A stretch of DNA of 64,000 bases from Zeaxanthinibacter enoshimensis (GCF_004362865.1 NZ_SNYI01000002.1:772099-836098), one strand, 5' to 3'. Counted from the first letter of the stretch, positions 51,073-62,021 are shown. Notes: a model not told the origin generated them from the letters alone. Program-made: numbers and translations.

Positions 51073-52263
51073 ATGTTTAAGAATATAGGACCGGGAGTTT
51101 TAGTAGCCGCCGCCTTTATTGGCCCGGGTACGGTTACGGTTTGTACCCTTGCAGGAGTCGGGTTCGGCTATGCTTTACTCTGGACCTTGCTCCTATCTAC
51201 CCTGGCCACGATGGTCCTGCAGGAAATGTCAGCCCGGCTTGGTCTTGTTACCCGGAATGGATTGGCAGATGTGATCCGTGAACAACTGAATACACCACTA
51301 CTCCGCAACCTGGTCCTCTTTATAGTTCTGGGAGCAATCGTCATTGGGAATACTGCTTACGAAGCTGGTAATATAGGCGGTGCAACACTGGGACTGGAGG
51401 CCATTTTCGGAAACAACTATTCTTCCTTCTATCCCTGGGTGATCGGGATCTCAGCTTTTTTCCTGTTGTTGGCCGGAAACTACAAATTGCTGGAAAAGGT
51501 TTTTGTGACCCTGGTCTTGCTGATGAGCGTTTCCTTCATCATAACAGCTGTGATCACGAAACCGGATCTGGGAGACGTATTCCGGGGGTTACTGGTTCCA
51601 GGCTTGCCCGAGGGAAGCTTGTTGATGGTTATCGCATTAGTGGGAACCACCGTTGTTCCTTATAACCTTTTCCTGCATGCCTCCCTGGTAAATGAGAAAT
51701 GGAATGGCAAAGAAGACCTGGGTAAGGCAAGGAATGACACTTTATGGGCCGTGGGATTGGGGGGGCTGGTTTCGATGACTATAGTGATTGCAGCCTCTGC
51801 TATTCCAACGACAGAAGTAAATGACGCCCTGGATCTTGCCAAGGGCCTGCAACCATTATTTGGTGAAGGCGCACGTTATTTTATGGGGTTAGGTCTTTTT
51901 GCTGCCGGGATCACCTCCTCTATAACTGCTCCCCTGGCAGCAGCCTACGTGGCTAATAGTTGCTTTGGCTGGCAGGCAGATATGAAAGACTGGAAATTCC
52001 GCCTGGTTTGGATCTCTGTACTCACGATCGGGGTACTGTCCCTCTCCTTTGGATTCCGGCCGATAGAGATTATCAAATTTGCACAGGTTGCTAATGGGTT
52101 GCTGTTACCCGTAATTGCCATTTTCCTTCTTTGGGTTGTTAATAAGGCATCCGTCTTGGGAAGGTATAAGAACGGAGTGGTTCAAAATATCATTGCTGTC
52201 GTGATCATAGGGCTGGCCATATTGTTAGGAGCCAAGAGTATTATAACCGTATTTAATGCCTAG
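51073..52263 (+). CDS. NRAMP-superfamily carrier, probable 5-oxoproline (pyroglutamate) importer
   Basis: A 396-residue membrane protein with about eleven segments and an NRAMP fold. The metal-site residues are not kept: the DPGN motif of helix 1 reads GPGT (AAAFIGPGTVTV) and the MPH motif of helix 6 reads VPYNLFLHASL. It should therefore not carry Mn2+ or Fe2+ by the known mechanism. The next genes, 3 bp away, are pxpA-pxpB-pxpC; the same order occurs in B. subtilis (ycsG with ycsF, kipI, kipA). Import of 5-oxoproline is the likely role. Confidence 0.75.
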   Translation: MFKNIGPGVLVAAAFIGPGTVTVCTLAGVGFGYALLWTLLLSTLATMVLQEMSARLGLVTRNGLADVIREQLNTPLLRNLVLFIVLGAIVIGNTAYEAGNIGGATLGLEAIFGNNYSSFYPWVIGISAFFLLLAGNYKLLEKVFVTLVLLMSVSFIITAVITKPDLGDVFRGLLVPGLPEGSLLMVIALVGTTVVPYNLFLHASLVNEKWNGKEDLGKARNDTLWAVGLGGLVSMTIVIAASAIPTTEVNDALDLAKGLQPLFGEGARYFMGLGLFAAGITSSITAPLAAAYVANSCFGWQADMKDWKFRLVWISVLTIGVLSLSFGFRPIEIIKFAQVANGLLLPVIAIFLLWVVNKASVLGRYKNGVVQNIIAVVIIGLAILLGAKSIITVFNA

Positions 52264-52266
52264 ACT

Positions 52267-53010
52267 ATGCACAGGAGGAAAATAGATATTAACAGCGATG
52301 TAGGGGAAGGTATGGGGAACGAAGCCGAACTCTTCCCTTATATCAGTTCCTGTAACATTGCCTGCGGCGGACATGCCGGGGATGAAGGGGAGATCAGGAG
52401 AGTACTCTCACTGGCGAAAGCTCACGGACTTAAGATGGGGGCGCATCCATCATACCCGGATAAGGATAATTTTGGGAGAACTTCCATGACCATGTCGGAA
52501 AGCGAACTGATCGATACCATCAGGGAGCAATTATCATTGGTCTGCCGGGTTGCCGAAGAAGAAAATTGTACTCTTTACCACGTAAAGCCTCATGGTGCAC
52601 TCTACAATGATATTGTTGCGGATAAATCCCTGGCCAGGATATTTTTAAAGGCCCTGGAGCCTTTTGATCCTGAGCTGGTCATTTATACACCTTACGGTTC
52701 AGCACTCACTGAAGAAGCCATAGCTGCCGGCAGAAGGGTTGTATTTGAAGCATTTGTTGACAGGGCTTATAATTCAGACATGAGCCTGGTGTCGCGACAA
52801 CAGCCGGGGGCTTTGATAGAGTCACCGGAGAAAGCCCTGGATCATATTGTAAACATGGTACTCCGGAGAAAGGTCAGGAGTATAGAAGGCGAGCTTCTTT
52901 CTATGGAGGCAAATACCTTCTGTATACACGGAGATACTCCTTCGGCATTGCAAATATTGATGTATATTTCAAAAGAATTACCCAAACACGGAATTTACCT
53001 GGACAAGTGA
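52267..53010 (+). CDS. pxpA: 5-oxoprolinase subunit A (LamB/YcsF family)
   Basis: A 247-residue subunit of the ATP-dependent complex that hydrolyses 5-oxoproline to glutamate. IDINSDVGEGMGNE at the start and CGGHAGDE are the family's metal/active-site segments; KPHGALYND follows. It is translationally coupled to pxpB by a 4-bp overlap (GTGA). Confidence 0.94.
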   Translation: MHRRKIDINSDVGEGMGNEAELFPYISSCNIACGGHAGDEGEIRRVLSLAKAHGLKMGAHPSYPDKDNFGRTSMTMSESELIDTIREQLSLVCRVAEEENCTLYHVKPHGALYNDIVADKSLARIFLKALEPFDPELVIYTPYGSALTEEAIAAGRRVVFEAFVDRAYNSDMSLVSRQQPGALIESPEKALDHIVNMVLRRKVRSIEGELLSMEANTFCIHGDTPSALQILMYISKELPKHGIYLDK

Positions 53011-53750
53011 GCAAGTACCCTATAACCATAGAACCCTTCGGGGAATACGCCATGCTGATCAAATGGCCGGAAGAAGTCAAGGAACCTATTCTTGAGGATA
53101 TGTTGCAGTTTGGGAATTTCCTGGAACAAAACTGCCTTAAAAAGGGCAAATGGGAATTGGTCCCGGCATACCATACGATGGCTGTGATCAGGAGGATCCC
53201 TATAGAAGACAGTGCCAATCTGAAAAGAGAATTGCTACAATGGTATGAAAATGCCACGAAAGCTGAACTTCCGGAGCGTTATCTTTGGAAACTTCCTGTC
53301 TGTTACGACGAAGAGTTTGCTCCCGATCTTAAAGAAGTATCAGATAAACTTGGTTTGAGTTCGGAAGAAGTCATCAATATGCATACCTCTTCTACCTATA
53401 CCGTGTACGGCCTCGGATTTCTACCGGGTTTCATGTACCTGGGAGGACTGCCTGATAGTTTACAAATTCCAAGGCGGGAACACCCGAGGATGAAAGTAGA
53501 TGCAGGTTCCGTGGGACTTGCCGGGCAACAGACAGGCATCTATCCCCAGGAATCACCGGGAGGATGGAATATTATTGGAAACTGCCCTATTCCGAGTTTT
53601 GATGCCAAGAAAGAACCTCCAAGCTTTATAAAGACCGGGGATAAAGTGCGATTTTACGAGATCACGGAAGGAGAATACCAGTTATTCAAATTAGAGTCTG
53701 AAGTGGGGATACATCAAATTGAAAAAATCAAGCTGGATGCTGACAGTTAA
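53007..53750 (+). CDS. pxpB: 5-oxoprolinase subunit B (KipI family)
   Basis: A 247-residue subunit of 5-oxoprolinase. GLGFLPGFMYLGGLP and the following AGQQTGIYPQESPGGWNIIG are the KipI/PxpB signatures. Start codon is GTG within the pxpA stop. The end overlaps pxpC. Confidence 0.94.
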   Translation: MSKYPITIEPFGEYAMLIKWPEEVKEPILEDMLQFGNFLEQNCLKKGKWELVPAYHTMAVIRRIPIEDSANLKRELLQWYENATKAELPERYLWKLPVCYDEEFAPDLKEVSDKLGLSSEEVINMHTSSTYTVYGLGFLPGFMYLGGLPDSLQIPRREHPRMKVDAGSVGLAGQQTGIYPQESPGGWNIIGNCPIPSFDAKKEPPSFIKTGDKVRFYEITEGEYQLFKLESEVGIHQIEKIKLDADS

Positions 53751-54576
53751 GAAAACAGGCCTTTACACCAGTGTACAGGACCTGGGAAGATTTGGATACA
53801 GGAAACTCGGGGTGCCCGCATCAGGTGCGATGGACAGTTATGCCGCTTCTGTAGCGAATTCGCTGTTGGAGAACGAGGAAGAGGACGCCGTGCTGGAGAT
53901 CACTATGACCGGACCCACCCTGGTTTTTGAAAAATCGACTTATATCGCGGTTTCAGGCGCAGAGCTATCTATGAAGTGCAACGGGGAGGCTATTGAGAAG
54001 AATACCGTGCACAAGATCGAAGCCGGGGATGAAATTTCTTTTGGACAATTGGAGCATGGGTTCAGGAGCTACCTGGCTGTTAAAGGCGGGTTCCTTACAA
54101 AAAAAATACTGGATAGCAGGTCTTTTTATTTCCCTGTAACTGAAATGGGAAAGATCAGAGAACATATGCAGCTCCCTTACGATGAGACCCTGGAGTTTGA
54201 ACCCAAGATCAGTAGTGTAACAACAAAAGGTTTTTACAAAGAGAATATACTGAAGGTGTCGCCCGGGCCGGAATATGCCATGCTCAATGACAGGCAACTG
54301 GAGACTATATTCACGAAGGACTTTACCATTGCAAAAGAAAACAACCGTATGGCCTACCAGCTGGAGGAAGCTATAGAAGGTCATAACAAGAGCATGCTTA
54401 CCTCTGCAACGCTCCCCGGAACCATACAGTTTACACCTGCAGGTAAACTGATCATACTTATGCGAGACGGTCAAACTACAGGAGGCTACCCCAGGGTGCT
54501 GCAGCTGTCTTCTACAGCGGTCTCGTTGCTGGCACAGAAGAAATACGGGGATCATATCCGTTTAAGAATGCATTGA
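53737..54576 (+). CDS. pxpC: 5-oxoprolinase subunit C (biotin-dependent carboxylase-like KipA family)
   Basis: A 279-residue subunit; begins TVKKTGLYTSVQDLGRFG and shows GVPASGAMD and GQTTGGYPRV, family landmarks. I start at ATG 53737; a TTG at 53719 is an alternative six codons upstream. It overlaps pxpB by 14 bp. With PxpA and PxpB it completes the enzyme. Confidence 0.93.
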   Translation: MLTVKKTGLYTSVQDLGRFGYRKLGVPASGAMDSYAASVANSLLENEEEDAVLEITMTGPTLVFEKSTYIAVSGAELSMKCNGEAIEKNTVHKIEAGDEISFGQLEHGFRSYLAVKGGFLTKKILDSRSFYFPVTEMGKIREHMQLPYDETLEFEPKISSVTTKGFYKENILKVSPGPEYAMLNDRQLETIFTKDFTIAKENNRMAYQLEEAIEGHNKSMLTSATLPGTIQFTPAGKLIILMRDGQTTGGYPRVLQLSSTAVSLLAQKKYGDHIRLRMH

Positions 54577-54723
54577 ATACTACTTCTTCTACTTTTTTAC
54601 CTTTGCTGGATATAATAACGGAACTGCATTTAAATACCTGGCAATCAGTTATTTAAATAGTATTGGATGGTATTGAATTTATCCTCTTAGGCATATGCCG
54701 GATTCTTCCCATAGTCAAAGGCT

Positions 54724-54731
54724 TATCTTTG
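54724..54731 (+). promoter_or_regulatory. -10 element of the ilv operon
   Basis: TATCTTTG at 54724-54731, a full TAnnTTTG match, 36 bp before ilvD. No attenuator peptide or T-box is apparent in the 191-bp leader region. Confidence 0.55.
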
Positions 54732-54767
54732 GAAGTCATTGTAAAATAGGAAGACCAAACGGCATTT

Positions 54768-56444
54768 ATGGAATTGAATAAATACAGCAAACAGATTACC
54801 CAGGATCCATCGCAACCGGCCTCGCAGGCAATGCTTTACGCCCTAGGACTTAAGGAAGAGGATATGAGCAAACCCTTTATCGGGATTGGGAGTACCGGCT
54901 ATGAAGGGAATCCCTGCAATATGCATCTCAACGATCTTGCACAGCATGTGAAGACCGGGGTAGGGGAAGCCGGGATGGTCGGACTTGTATTCAATACCAT
55001 TGGAGTCAGTGACGGTATTTCAATGGGTACTTACGGGATGAGGTATTCCCTGCCATCCCGGGATATCATTGCAGACTCCATGGAAACCGTGGTACAGGCG
55101 ATGAATTACGATGGTTTGGTCACCGTGGTGGGATGTGATAAGAATATGCCGGGAGCCTTAATGGCAATGATCCGTCTTAACAGGCCCAGTGTTATGGTAT
55201 ATGGAGGCACAATTGCTTCGGGTTGTGTCAGGAACAGGAACCTGGATGTAGTTTCGGCTTTCGAAGCCTGGGGTGAAAAGGTGGCTGGAAGCATTAATGA
55301 AGAGGAATATAAAGAAGTGATACAAAATGCCTGCCCAGGAGCAGGTGCTTGTGGAGGAATGTATACAGCAAACACTATGGCCTCTGCTATAGAAGCACTG
55401 GGGATGGCCTTACCCTATAATTCTTCTAACCCCGCTGTGGGTAAGGATAAAAAGGGAGATTGTATAAAAGCCGGTAAAGCACTTCGGGTGCTGATGGAAA
55501 AGGATCTGAAGCCCATGGATATCCTTAGCAGGAAATCATTTGAGAATGCAGTCCGACTTATCATTGTTCTCGGGGGGTCCACTAATGCGGTACTGCACTT
55601 CCTTGCAATAGCAAAAGCCGCTGACATTAACTTCACTCTGGATGATTTCCAGCGGATTAGTGATACAACCCCGTTCCTGGCTGACCTGAAACCCAGCGGG
55701 AAATACCTCATGGAAGATGTTTACAGGGTAGGAGGAATTCCGGCTGTTATGAAGTTCATGCTCGAAAATGATATGCTGCACGGAGATTGTCTTACGGTAA
55801 CCGGGAAAACCCTGGCTGAGAACCTGAAAGACGTACCGGGTCTTAAGAGCGGGCAGGATGTTATCCACCCGGTCAGCAACCCTATCAAACCAACGGGACA
55901 TCTCAGGATATTGTACGGAAACCTCGCAGAAGAAGGTGCAGTTGCCAAGATCACCGGGAAAGAAGGCCTTCACTTTACGGGACCTGCAAAGGTGTTCGAG
56001 GATGAGTTCAAAGCCAATGAAGGTATTGGAAAAGGTCTGGTGAAGAAAGGGGATGTGGTGGTTATCCGGTATGAAGGTCCTAAAGGAGGTCCGGGTATGC
56101 CGGAAATGCTAAAACCCACTTCGGCCATCATGGGGGCAGGTCTTGGAAAGGATGTAGCTCTTATTACTGATGGGAGGTTCTCCGGGGGAACCCATGGTTT
56201 CGTGGTCGGTCATATTTCACCGGAAGCTCAGGAAGGTGGTACTATCGCATTACTTAAAGACGGCGATATGATCACTATCGATGCCGAGGAGAATACCATA
56301 AGTGTTGCCCTCAGCGAGGAAGAACTGAAGGCCCGCCGGGAGGCATGGACCGCTCCACCTTTGAAGGTTAAGCGGGGCAGTCTTTTTAAATATGCCAAAA
56401 CTGTTTCATCAGCCTCCCAGGGTTGTGTGACAGACGAGTTATAA
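54768..56444 (+). CDS. ilvD: Dihydroxyacid dehydratase
   Basis: A 558-residue Fe-S dehydratase in valine, leucine and isoleucine synthesis. Cluster cysteines appear in [19 protein letters not shown] and [16 protein letters not shown]-terminal [19 protein letters not shown] is the family signature. First gene of ilvD-ilvB-ilvN-ilvC. Confidence 0.97.
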   Translation: MELNKYSKQITQDPSQPASQAMLYALGLKEEDMSKPFIGIGSTGYEGNPCNMHLNDLAQHVKTGVGEAGMVGLVFNTIGVSDGISMGTYGMRYSLPSRDIIADSMETVVQAMNYDGLVTVVGCDKNMPGALMAMIRLNRPSVMVYGGTIASGCVRNRNLDVVSAFEAWGEKVAGSINEEEYKEVIQNACPGAGACGGMYTANTMASAIEALGMALPYNSSNPAVGKDKKGDCIKAGKALRVLMEKDLKPMDILSRKSFENAVRLIIVLGGSTNAVLHFLAIAKAADINFTLDDFQRISDTTPFLADLKPSGKYLMEDVYRVGGIPAVMKFMLENDMLHGDCLTVTGKTLAENLKDVPGLKSGQDVIHPVSNPIKPTGHLRILYGNLAEEGAVAKITGKEGLHFTGPAKVFEDEFKANEGIGKGLVKKGDVVVIRYEGPKGGPGMPEMLKPTSAIMGAGLGKDVALITDGRFSGGTHGFVVGHISPEAQEGGTIALLKDGDMITIDAEENTISVALSEEELKARREAWTAPPLKVKRGSLFKYAKTVSSASQGCVTDEL

Positions 56445-56469
56445 CACATTAACATAGCATAGCAGATCT

Positions 56470-58203
56470 ATGGAAACATTGAAGGATAAAAAAATGAAAA
56501 AGAGCGCAGACACCCGGATGAAGATCAGTGGTGCAGAGGCTATCATCCACTGCCTGCTGGCAGAAGGAGTAGACCTTATCTATGGTTACCCCGGGGGTGC
56601 TATCATGCCTGTCTACGACGAATTATACAAGTTCCAGGATCAGCTTACCCATGTCCTTACCCGGCACGAGCAGGGGGCGGCCCATGCTGCACAGGGATAT
56701 GCGAGGGCAACCGGAAAGGTCGGGGTTGCCATGGCCACTTCCGGGCCCGGGGCAACGAACCTGGTGACAGGTCTTGCCGATGCCCAGATCGATTCAACTC
56801 CTATGGTCTGTATAACCGGGCAGGTACCCCGTCATTTACTGGGTTCTGATGCTTTCCAGGAAACCGATATCATCGGTATTTCTACCCCGGTCACCAAATG
56901 GAATTACCAGGTTACCAAGGCCTCTGAGATCCCTGAGATCATGGCTAAAGCTTTCTATATAGCTAAATCGGGCAGGCCAGGACCTGTGCTGGTGGATATC
57001 ACTAAAAATGCCCAGTTTGATGAACTGGAATTTGAATACAAGCCTTGCACCCAGGTTAGAAGTTACCAGCCTTATCCTAAACCTGATATGGCGGATTTAC
57101 AAGAGGCCGCAGCCCTCATCAATACTGCCAAAAAACCATACATTGTATATGGCCAGGGCGTGATCCTCGGCAAAGCAGAAGAAGAATTAAAAGCACTGGT
57201 GGAAAAATCAGGCATTCCTGCAGCCTGGACGATTCTCGGTTTGTCGGCCATGGAGACCGATCATCCCCTCAATGTTGGAATGGTCGGGATGCACGGGAAT
57301 TACGGTCCTAATGTGCTAACCAACGAGTGCGACCTGCTTGTCGCCATTGGTATGCGGTTTGATGACCGGGTGACCGGTGACCTGGATACCTATGCCAAAC
57401 AGGCAAAGATCATTCATTTTGAAATAGATCCAGCAGAGATCAATAAGAACGTAAAAGTGGATGTGGCTGTACTTGGCAATGCCAAAGAGTCTTTAAAGCT
57501 GCTTTTACCCTTGATCAAGGAAAATAAGCACGAAGCCTGGCATTCCGAATTCAAGAAAAAACAGGAGGAAGAGTACGAGGCGGTGATCAAAGCAGACCTG
57601 TATCCTCAAAAACCGGGGCTTACCATGGGTGAGGTGATCGGTTCCATCAATAAAGCATCCGGGGATAATGCCGTCATCGTCTCTGATGTAGGCCAGCACC
57701 AGATGATCGCCTGTCGCTATGCGCGCTTTACCCAGACTAAAAGTAATATTACCTCAGGCGGACTCGGAACGATGGGATTTGCACTCCCTGCAGCTATAGG
57801 TGCGAAAATGGGTGCCGAGGACAGGGAAGTAGTGGCCATTATAGGGGATGGCGGGTACCAGATGAATATACAGGAGCTCGCTACCATTTTCCAGAATAAG
57901 ACCGCGGTAAAGATCGTAGTGCTGAATAACGAACATTTAGGCATGGTGCGGCAATGGCAGGAACTTTTCTTCGAAAAGCGATATGCTTCCACGGTGATGA
58001 CCAATCCTGATTTTGTAAAGATTGCGGAGGGATACCACCTGAAAGCCCGCCGGGTGGAAGAACGTTCTGAACTGGATGAAGCGGTTAAGGAGATGATGAA
58101 TTCCAAAGAACCCTATTTCCTGGAGGTAAGAGTTGAAAAAGAAGATAATGTCTTCCCGATGATCCCTTCAGGGGCATCTGTCTCAGACATTCGATTAAAA
58201 TAA
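56470..58203 (+). CDS. ilvB: Acetolactate synthase large subunit
   Basis: A 577-residue ThDP enzyme joining two pyruvates (or pyruvate and 2-oxobutyrate). GYPGGAIMPVYDEL, the catalytic glutamate in RHEQGAAHAAQGYAR, and the ThDP motif GDGGYQMNIQELAT are present. Follows ilvD after 25 bp. Confidence 0.96.
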   Translation: METLKDKKMKKSADTRMKISGAEAIIHCLLAEGVDLIYGYPGGAIMPVYDELYKFQDQLTHVLTRHEQGAAHAAQGYARATGKVGVAMATSGPGATNLVTGLADAQIDSTPMVCITGQVPRHLLGSDAFQETDIIGISTPVTKWNYQVTKASEIPEIMAKAFYIAKSGRPGPVLVDITKNAQFDELEFEYKPCTQVRSYQPYPKPDMADLQEAAALINTAKKPYIVYGQGVILGKAEEELKALVEKSGIPAAWTILGLSAMETDHPLNVGMVGMHGNYGPNVLTNECDLLVAIGMRFDDRVTGDLDTYAKQAKIIHFEIDPAEINKNVKVDVAVLGNAKESLKLLLPLIKENKHEAWHSEFKKKQEEEYEAVIKADLYPQKPGLTMGEVIGSINKASGDNAVIVSDVGQHQMIACRYARFTQTKSNITSGGLGTMGFALPAAIGAKMGAEDREVVAIIGDGGYQMNIQELATIFQNKTAVKIVVLNNEHLGMVRQWQELFFEKRYASTVMTNPDFVKIAEGYHLKARRVEERSELDEAVKEMMNSKEPYFLEVRVEKEDNVFPMIPSGASVSDIRLK

Positions 58204-58213
58204 TACGGTAGGT

Positions 58214-58738
58214 ATGGAAAAAAAATGGTTTACCATTTCAGTATACTCAGAGAACAACGTCGGGCTCCTCAACAGGATCTCCGGGATATTCCTGAAAAGA
58301 CACATCAATATTGAAAGCCTTAATGTCTCTAAATCCGAGATAGAAGGGGTTTCTAAATTTACGGTGGTGGTATTTACTACGGAGGACTGGACCCGCAAGA
58401 TCGTGATGCAGATAGAAAAGCAGATAGAGGTGATCAAAGCATTTTATCACACGGATGAAGAGACGATCTACCAGGAATCAGCACTCTTCAAAATAGGATC
58501 TCACCTCTTGTTCGATGAAAGGCAGATACAGAATATCATAAAGGACAGTCACGCCCAGATCGTGACGGTTTCCAGGGAATTTTTCGTGCTGGCAAAAACC
58601 GGGAAACGGGAAGAGATCGAAGAAATGTACAGGCTGTTAAAACCCTATGGGATCATGCAGTTTGTGAGATCAGGGCGGATCACGGTAACAAAGGCCGAAA
58701 TGAAGATATCCTCCTTACTGGCCGCAATGGAAAAATAA
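58214..58738 (+). CDS. ilvN: Acetolactate synthase regulatory small subunit
   Basis: A 174-residue subunit with an N-terminal ACT domain (FTISVYSENNVGLLNRISGIFLKR) that senses valine, and a C-terminal domain ending in SGRITVTKAEM. It activates and gives feedback control to IlvB. Ten bp after ilvB. Confidence 0.95.
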   Translation: MEKKWFTISVYSENNVGLLNRISGIFLKRHINIESLNVSKSEIEGVSKFTVVVFTTEDWTRKIVMQIEKQIEVIKAFYHTDEETIYQESALFKIGSHLLFDERQIQNIIKDSHAQIVTVSREFFVLAKTGKREEIEEMYRLLKPYGIMQFVRSGRITVTKAEMKISSLLAAMEK

Positions 58739-58775
58739 TAATCAAACCAATATTTATAAATAATCATTACAAAAA

Positions 58776-60251
58776 ATGGCAAATTACTTCAATACACTCT
58801 CCTTACGCGAACAACTGATGCAACTGGGTAAATGCCGGTTTATGGAATCGAGCGAGTTTTCGGATGGTGTATCCGCACTTAAAGGCAAAAAAATAGTGAT
58901 CATTGGTTGTGGGGCACAGGGCCTTAACCAGGGACTGAACATGAGGGATTCCGGCCTGGATGTCGGCTACACCCTTCGCGATGCAGCGATAGCTGAAGAA
59001 CGCCCTTCATTTAAGAATGCCAAAGAGAACGGTTTTAAAGTTGGTACCTACAAAGAAATGATTCCTACCGCTGACCTGGTCATTAACCTTACCCCGGATA
59101 AGCAGCATACCGCTGTGATCAATGCGGTAATGCCACTGATGAAGAAAGGCGCCACCTTGTCTTACTCCCACGGGTTCAACATCGTGGAAGAAGGAATGCA
59201 GGTTCGGGAAGACCTGACCGTAATAATGGTCGCGCCAAAAAGCCCCGGTTCTGAAGTGCGCGAGGAATACAAACGCGGATTTGGGGTGCCCACCCTGATC
59301 GCAGTACATCCGGAAAACGACCCGGAGCAGAAGGGACTTGAACAGGCCAAAGCTTATGCCGTCGCTACCGGGGGTCATAAGGCAGGGGTGCTCGAATCCT
59401 CTTTCGTGGCTGAAGTGAAATCAGACCTAATGGGAGAACAGACCATCCTCTGCGGCCTGTTGCAGACAGGTTCTATCCTCTGCTTTGACAAGATGGTAGC
59501 CGAAGGAATAGAACCGTCCTATGCTTCCAAACTAATTCAGTACGGCTGGGAAACGATTACTGAAGGGTTGAAATACGGGGGAATCACCAATATGATGGAT
59601 CGCCTGTCTAACCCGGCAAAGATCAAAGCGTTTGAATTGTCTGAGGAACTTAAGGAGATCATGAGACCATTGTTCAATAAACATATGGATGATATCATGA
59701 GCGGTCATTTCTCTAAAACAATGATGGAGGATTGGGCTAATGACGATAAGAATCTCCACGCCTGGCGAGCTGCTACCGGGGAAACTGCCTTCGAGAAAAC
59801 TCCGGCAGGGGATCACAAGATCTCCGAACAGGAGTATTATGATCATGGTGTCCTGATGGTGGCCATGGTCAGGGCAGGAGTAGAGCTGGCTTATGAAGCG
59901 ATGACAGAATCAGGCATCATAGGGGAGTCGGCTTATTACGAGTCGCTGCACGAAACTCCGCTGATAGCTAATACTATCGCGAGGAAAAAACTATTTGAAA
60001 TGAACAGGGTGATCTCGGATACGGCAGAATACGGATGTTACCTCTTTGATCATGCTTGTAAACCCCTGTTGGCAGATTTCATGAAAAAAATTAAGACTGA
60101 TGTGATCGGGAAATCCTATGCTGAAGGCAAAGGGAACGGGGTAGATAATGCAAAGCTCATCGCGGTGAATAAAACCCTGAGGGAACACCCGGTAGAGATC
60201 GTCGGGGCAAGGTTACGCGCGTCTATGACGGCAATGAAACCGCTGGCCTGA
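58776..60251 (+). CDS. ilvC: Ketol-acid reductoisomerase, class II (long form)
   Basis: A 491-residue enzyme converting acetolactate to dihydroxyisovalerate. NADPH motif [19 protein letters not shown]; the metal site is in [12 protein letters not shown]. The length and two knotted C-terminal halves mark the class II (E. coli/plant) form. Last gene of the ilv operon, 37 bp after ilvN. Confidence 0.96.
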   Translation: MANYFNTLSLREQLMQLGKCRFMESSEFSDGVSALKGKKIVIIGCGAQGLNQGLNMRDSGLDVGYTLRDAAIAEERPSFKNAKENGFKVGTYKEMIPTADLVINLTPDKQHTAVINAVMPLMKKGATLSYSHGFNIVEEGMQVREDLTVIMVAPKSPGSEVREEYKRGFGVPTLIAVHPENDPEQKGLEQAKAYAVATGGHKAGVLESSFVAEVKSDLMGEQTILCGLLQTGSILCFDKMVAEGIEPSYASKLIQYGWETITEGLKYGGITNMMDRLSNPAKIKAFELSEELKEIMRPLFNKHMDDIMSGHFSKTMMEDWANDDKNLHAWRAATGETAFEKTPAGDHKISEQEYYDHGVLMVAMVRAGVELAYEAMTESGIIGESAYYESLHETPLIANTIARKKLFEMNRVISDTAEYGCYLFDHACKPLLADFMKKIKTDVIGKSYAEGKGNGVDNAKLIAVNKTLREHPVEIVGARLRASMTAMKPLA

Positions 60252-60292
60252 TCAAAAAAATTTATAGAAAAGAACAGAATAATCATTTGATT

Positions 60293-61885
60293 ATGGAACA
60301 AACAATGAATCAAATCCCGGAAGCTTACGCGATCACAGATCCCATTCACCAGAAGAAATACCTGGTGAACGGTAAGCTCGAATCCTGGGAAGGGGCAAGT
60401 ACGGAAGTGTATTCGTCTATCTCGTCTTCGGAGGATTATGCGCCTACCTTACTAGGAAGTATCCCGGATATGGGAGAACCTGAAGCCCTGGCGGCTTTAC
60501 AGGGTGCGCTGGAAGCCTTTGACCAGGGAAAAGGTATATGGCCTACCATGAGGGTTAAAGACCGCATAGAGTGTATGCTGAAGTTTGTCAGCCAGATGGA
60601 GACCAAAAGGGACGAGATCGTAAAATTGCTGATGTGGGAAATAGGAAAATCACTTCCTGATTCTGAAAAGGAATTTGACCGTACCGTGGAGTATATCTAT
60701 AATACGATCGAAGATTACCGCGAATTGGACAGGAATTCGGCCAAGTTTACCAAGAATGACGGGGTGTATGCCCACATCAGGAGGGGACCCCTGGGAGTGG
60801 TACTCTGCCTGGGACCATATAACTACCCGCTGAACGAAACCTTTGCCCTTCTTATCCCTGCTATAATTATGGGAAATACCACCATTTTTAAGCCGGCTAA
60901 ACACGGGGTACTGTTAATTACGCCTCTGCTCGAAGCATTCCAGTCAAGTTTTCCGAAGGGGGTGGTGAATATCCTTTTTGGTCGGGGACGGGCGGTCGCA
61001 GCTCCTATTATGAAGACAGGAAAAGTAGATGTGCTCGCGTTGATCGGGAACAGTAAATCGGCCAATGCCCTCCAGGAACAGCATCCCAAGAGCAACAGGC
61101 TTCGGCTGGTCCTCGGTCTCGAGGCTAAGAACCCTGCGATCGTTTTACCGGATGCAGACCTGGACCTGACCATCGAAGAATGCCTTGCGGGAACATTGTC
61201 TTTTAACGGTCAGCGTTGTACAGCACTGAAGATCGTATATGTTCACCAGGAGGTTAGGGAGGAATTCCTGCAGCGCTTTGCAAAGAGAGTCGATGAACTT
61301 AAGTTTGGGAACCCATGGGAAAAAGGGGTGAAACTCACTCCCTTACCGGAGCCGGGTAAACCTGATTATATACAGGAACTCATTGATGATGCCTTGGCAA
61401 AAGGGGCAAAGATCATAAATGAAAAGGGGGGAGAACGCAGTGATAATTATATCTGGCCTGCAGTGTTATACCCCGTAACCAAAGAGATGAGGGTGTATAA
61501 GGAAGAACAATTCGGACCTGTGATCCCGGTAATATCATTCCAGGATATTGAAGAACCCCTGGATGACATGGCCGAAAGTAATTACGGGCAGCAGGTGAGT
61601 CTATTCGGGAAGGACGTCTATACCCTTGCACCCCTGATCGATACCCTGGTAAACCTCGTTTGCCGGGTGAACCTGAACAGCTCCTGCCAGCGAGGGCCAG
61701 ATGTCTACCCGTTTACTGGCAGGAAAGATTCTGCCCAATCTACGTTAAGTGTGCATGATGCATTGCGATCATTCTCGATCCGTACCTTCGTAGCCTTTAA
61801 GGATAACCCTTTAAATACGGAGACCGTAGAGCAATTACTGGAATCCAAGCTGTCTAACTTTATAAGCACGGACTATATCCTGTGA
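60293..61885 (+). CDS. NADP-dependent glyceraldehyde-3-phosphate dehydrogenase-like aldehyde dehydrogenase (GapN type)
   Basis: A 530-residue aldehyde dehydrogenase. Nucleophile C309 in NGQRCTALK, coenzyme segment [12 protein letters not shown], and the C-terminal [18 protein letters not shown] are GapN-like. The general-base glutamate (E of ELGGK, 34 residues before the Cys) is replaced by Gly275; a Glu two residues later (LGLEAKN) may serve instead. It lies 41 bp after ilvC and may share its transcript; it could supply NADPH. The ATG at 60293 is preferred over the TTG at 60287. Substrate not proven. Confidence 0.78.
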   Translation: MEQTMNQIPEAYAITDPIHQKKYLVNGKLESWEGASTEVYSSISSSEDYAPTLLGSIPDMGEPEALAALQGALEAFDQGKGIWPTMRVKDRIECMLKFVSQMETKRDEIVKLLMWEIGKSLPDSEKEFDRTVEYIYNTIEDYRELDRNSAKFTKNDGVYAHIRRGPLGVVLCLGPYNYPLNETFALLIPAIIMGNTTIFKPAKHGVLLITPLLEAFQSSFPKGVVNILFGRGRAVAAPIMKTGKVDVLALIGNSKSANALQEQHPKSNRLRLVLGLEAKNPAIVLPDADLDLTIEECLAGTLSFNGQRCTALKIVYVHQEVREEFLQRFAKRVDELKFGNPWEKGVKLTPLPEPGKPDYIQELIDDALAKGAKIINEKGGERSDNYIWPAVLYPVTKEMRVYKEEQFGPVIPVISFQDIEEPLDDMAESNYGQQVSLFGKDVYTLAPLIDTLVNLVCRVNLNSSCQRGPDVYPFTGRKDSAQSTLSVHDALRSFSIRTFVAFKDNPLNTETVEQLLESKLSNFISTDYIL

Positions 61886-61904
61886 TATTATTGATTATAA
61901 CACA

Positions 61905-61943
61905 AAAGCCCCTTCCTGTCATGGAAGGGGCTTTCTGTTTTTA
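61905..61943 (+). terminator. Terminator after the GapN-like gene
   Basis: Stem AAAGCCCCTTCC / GGAAGGGGCTTT (61905-61916 with 61923-61934), loop TGTCAT, T-rich tail. It ends the ilvD to GapN-like run. Confidence 0.88.
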
Positions 61944-61984
61944 AACCGCGACTGTTCGATATTATCAAAAGATTACTGACTCTA

Positions 61985-62021
61985 TTACCTAAAAAGGTAA
62001 AATACTACCTAAAGCTGGTAA
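61985..62021. promoter_or_regulatory. Tandem dyads upstream of the MFS gene
   Basis: TTACCT-AAAA-AGGTAA (61985-62000) is followed by a second, looser dyad TACC-N7-GGTA (62006-62020). They sit about 32-68 bp upstream of the -10 and look like operators. Confidence 0.45.

Noticed and set aside
51073-52263. Mn2+/Fe2+ transporter
   Set aside because: Metal-coordinating residues are replaced and the operon context is 5-oxoproline use.
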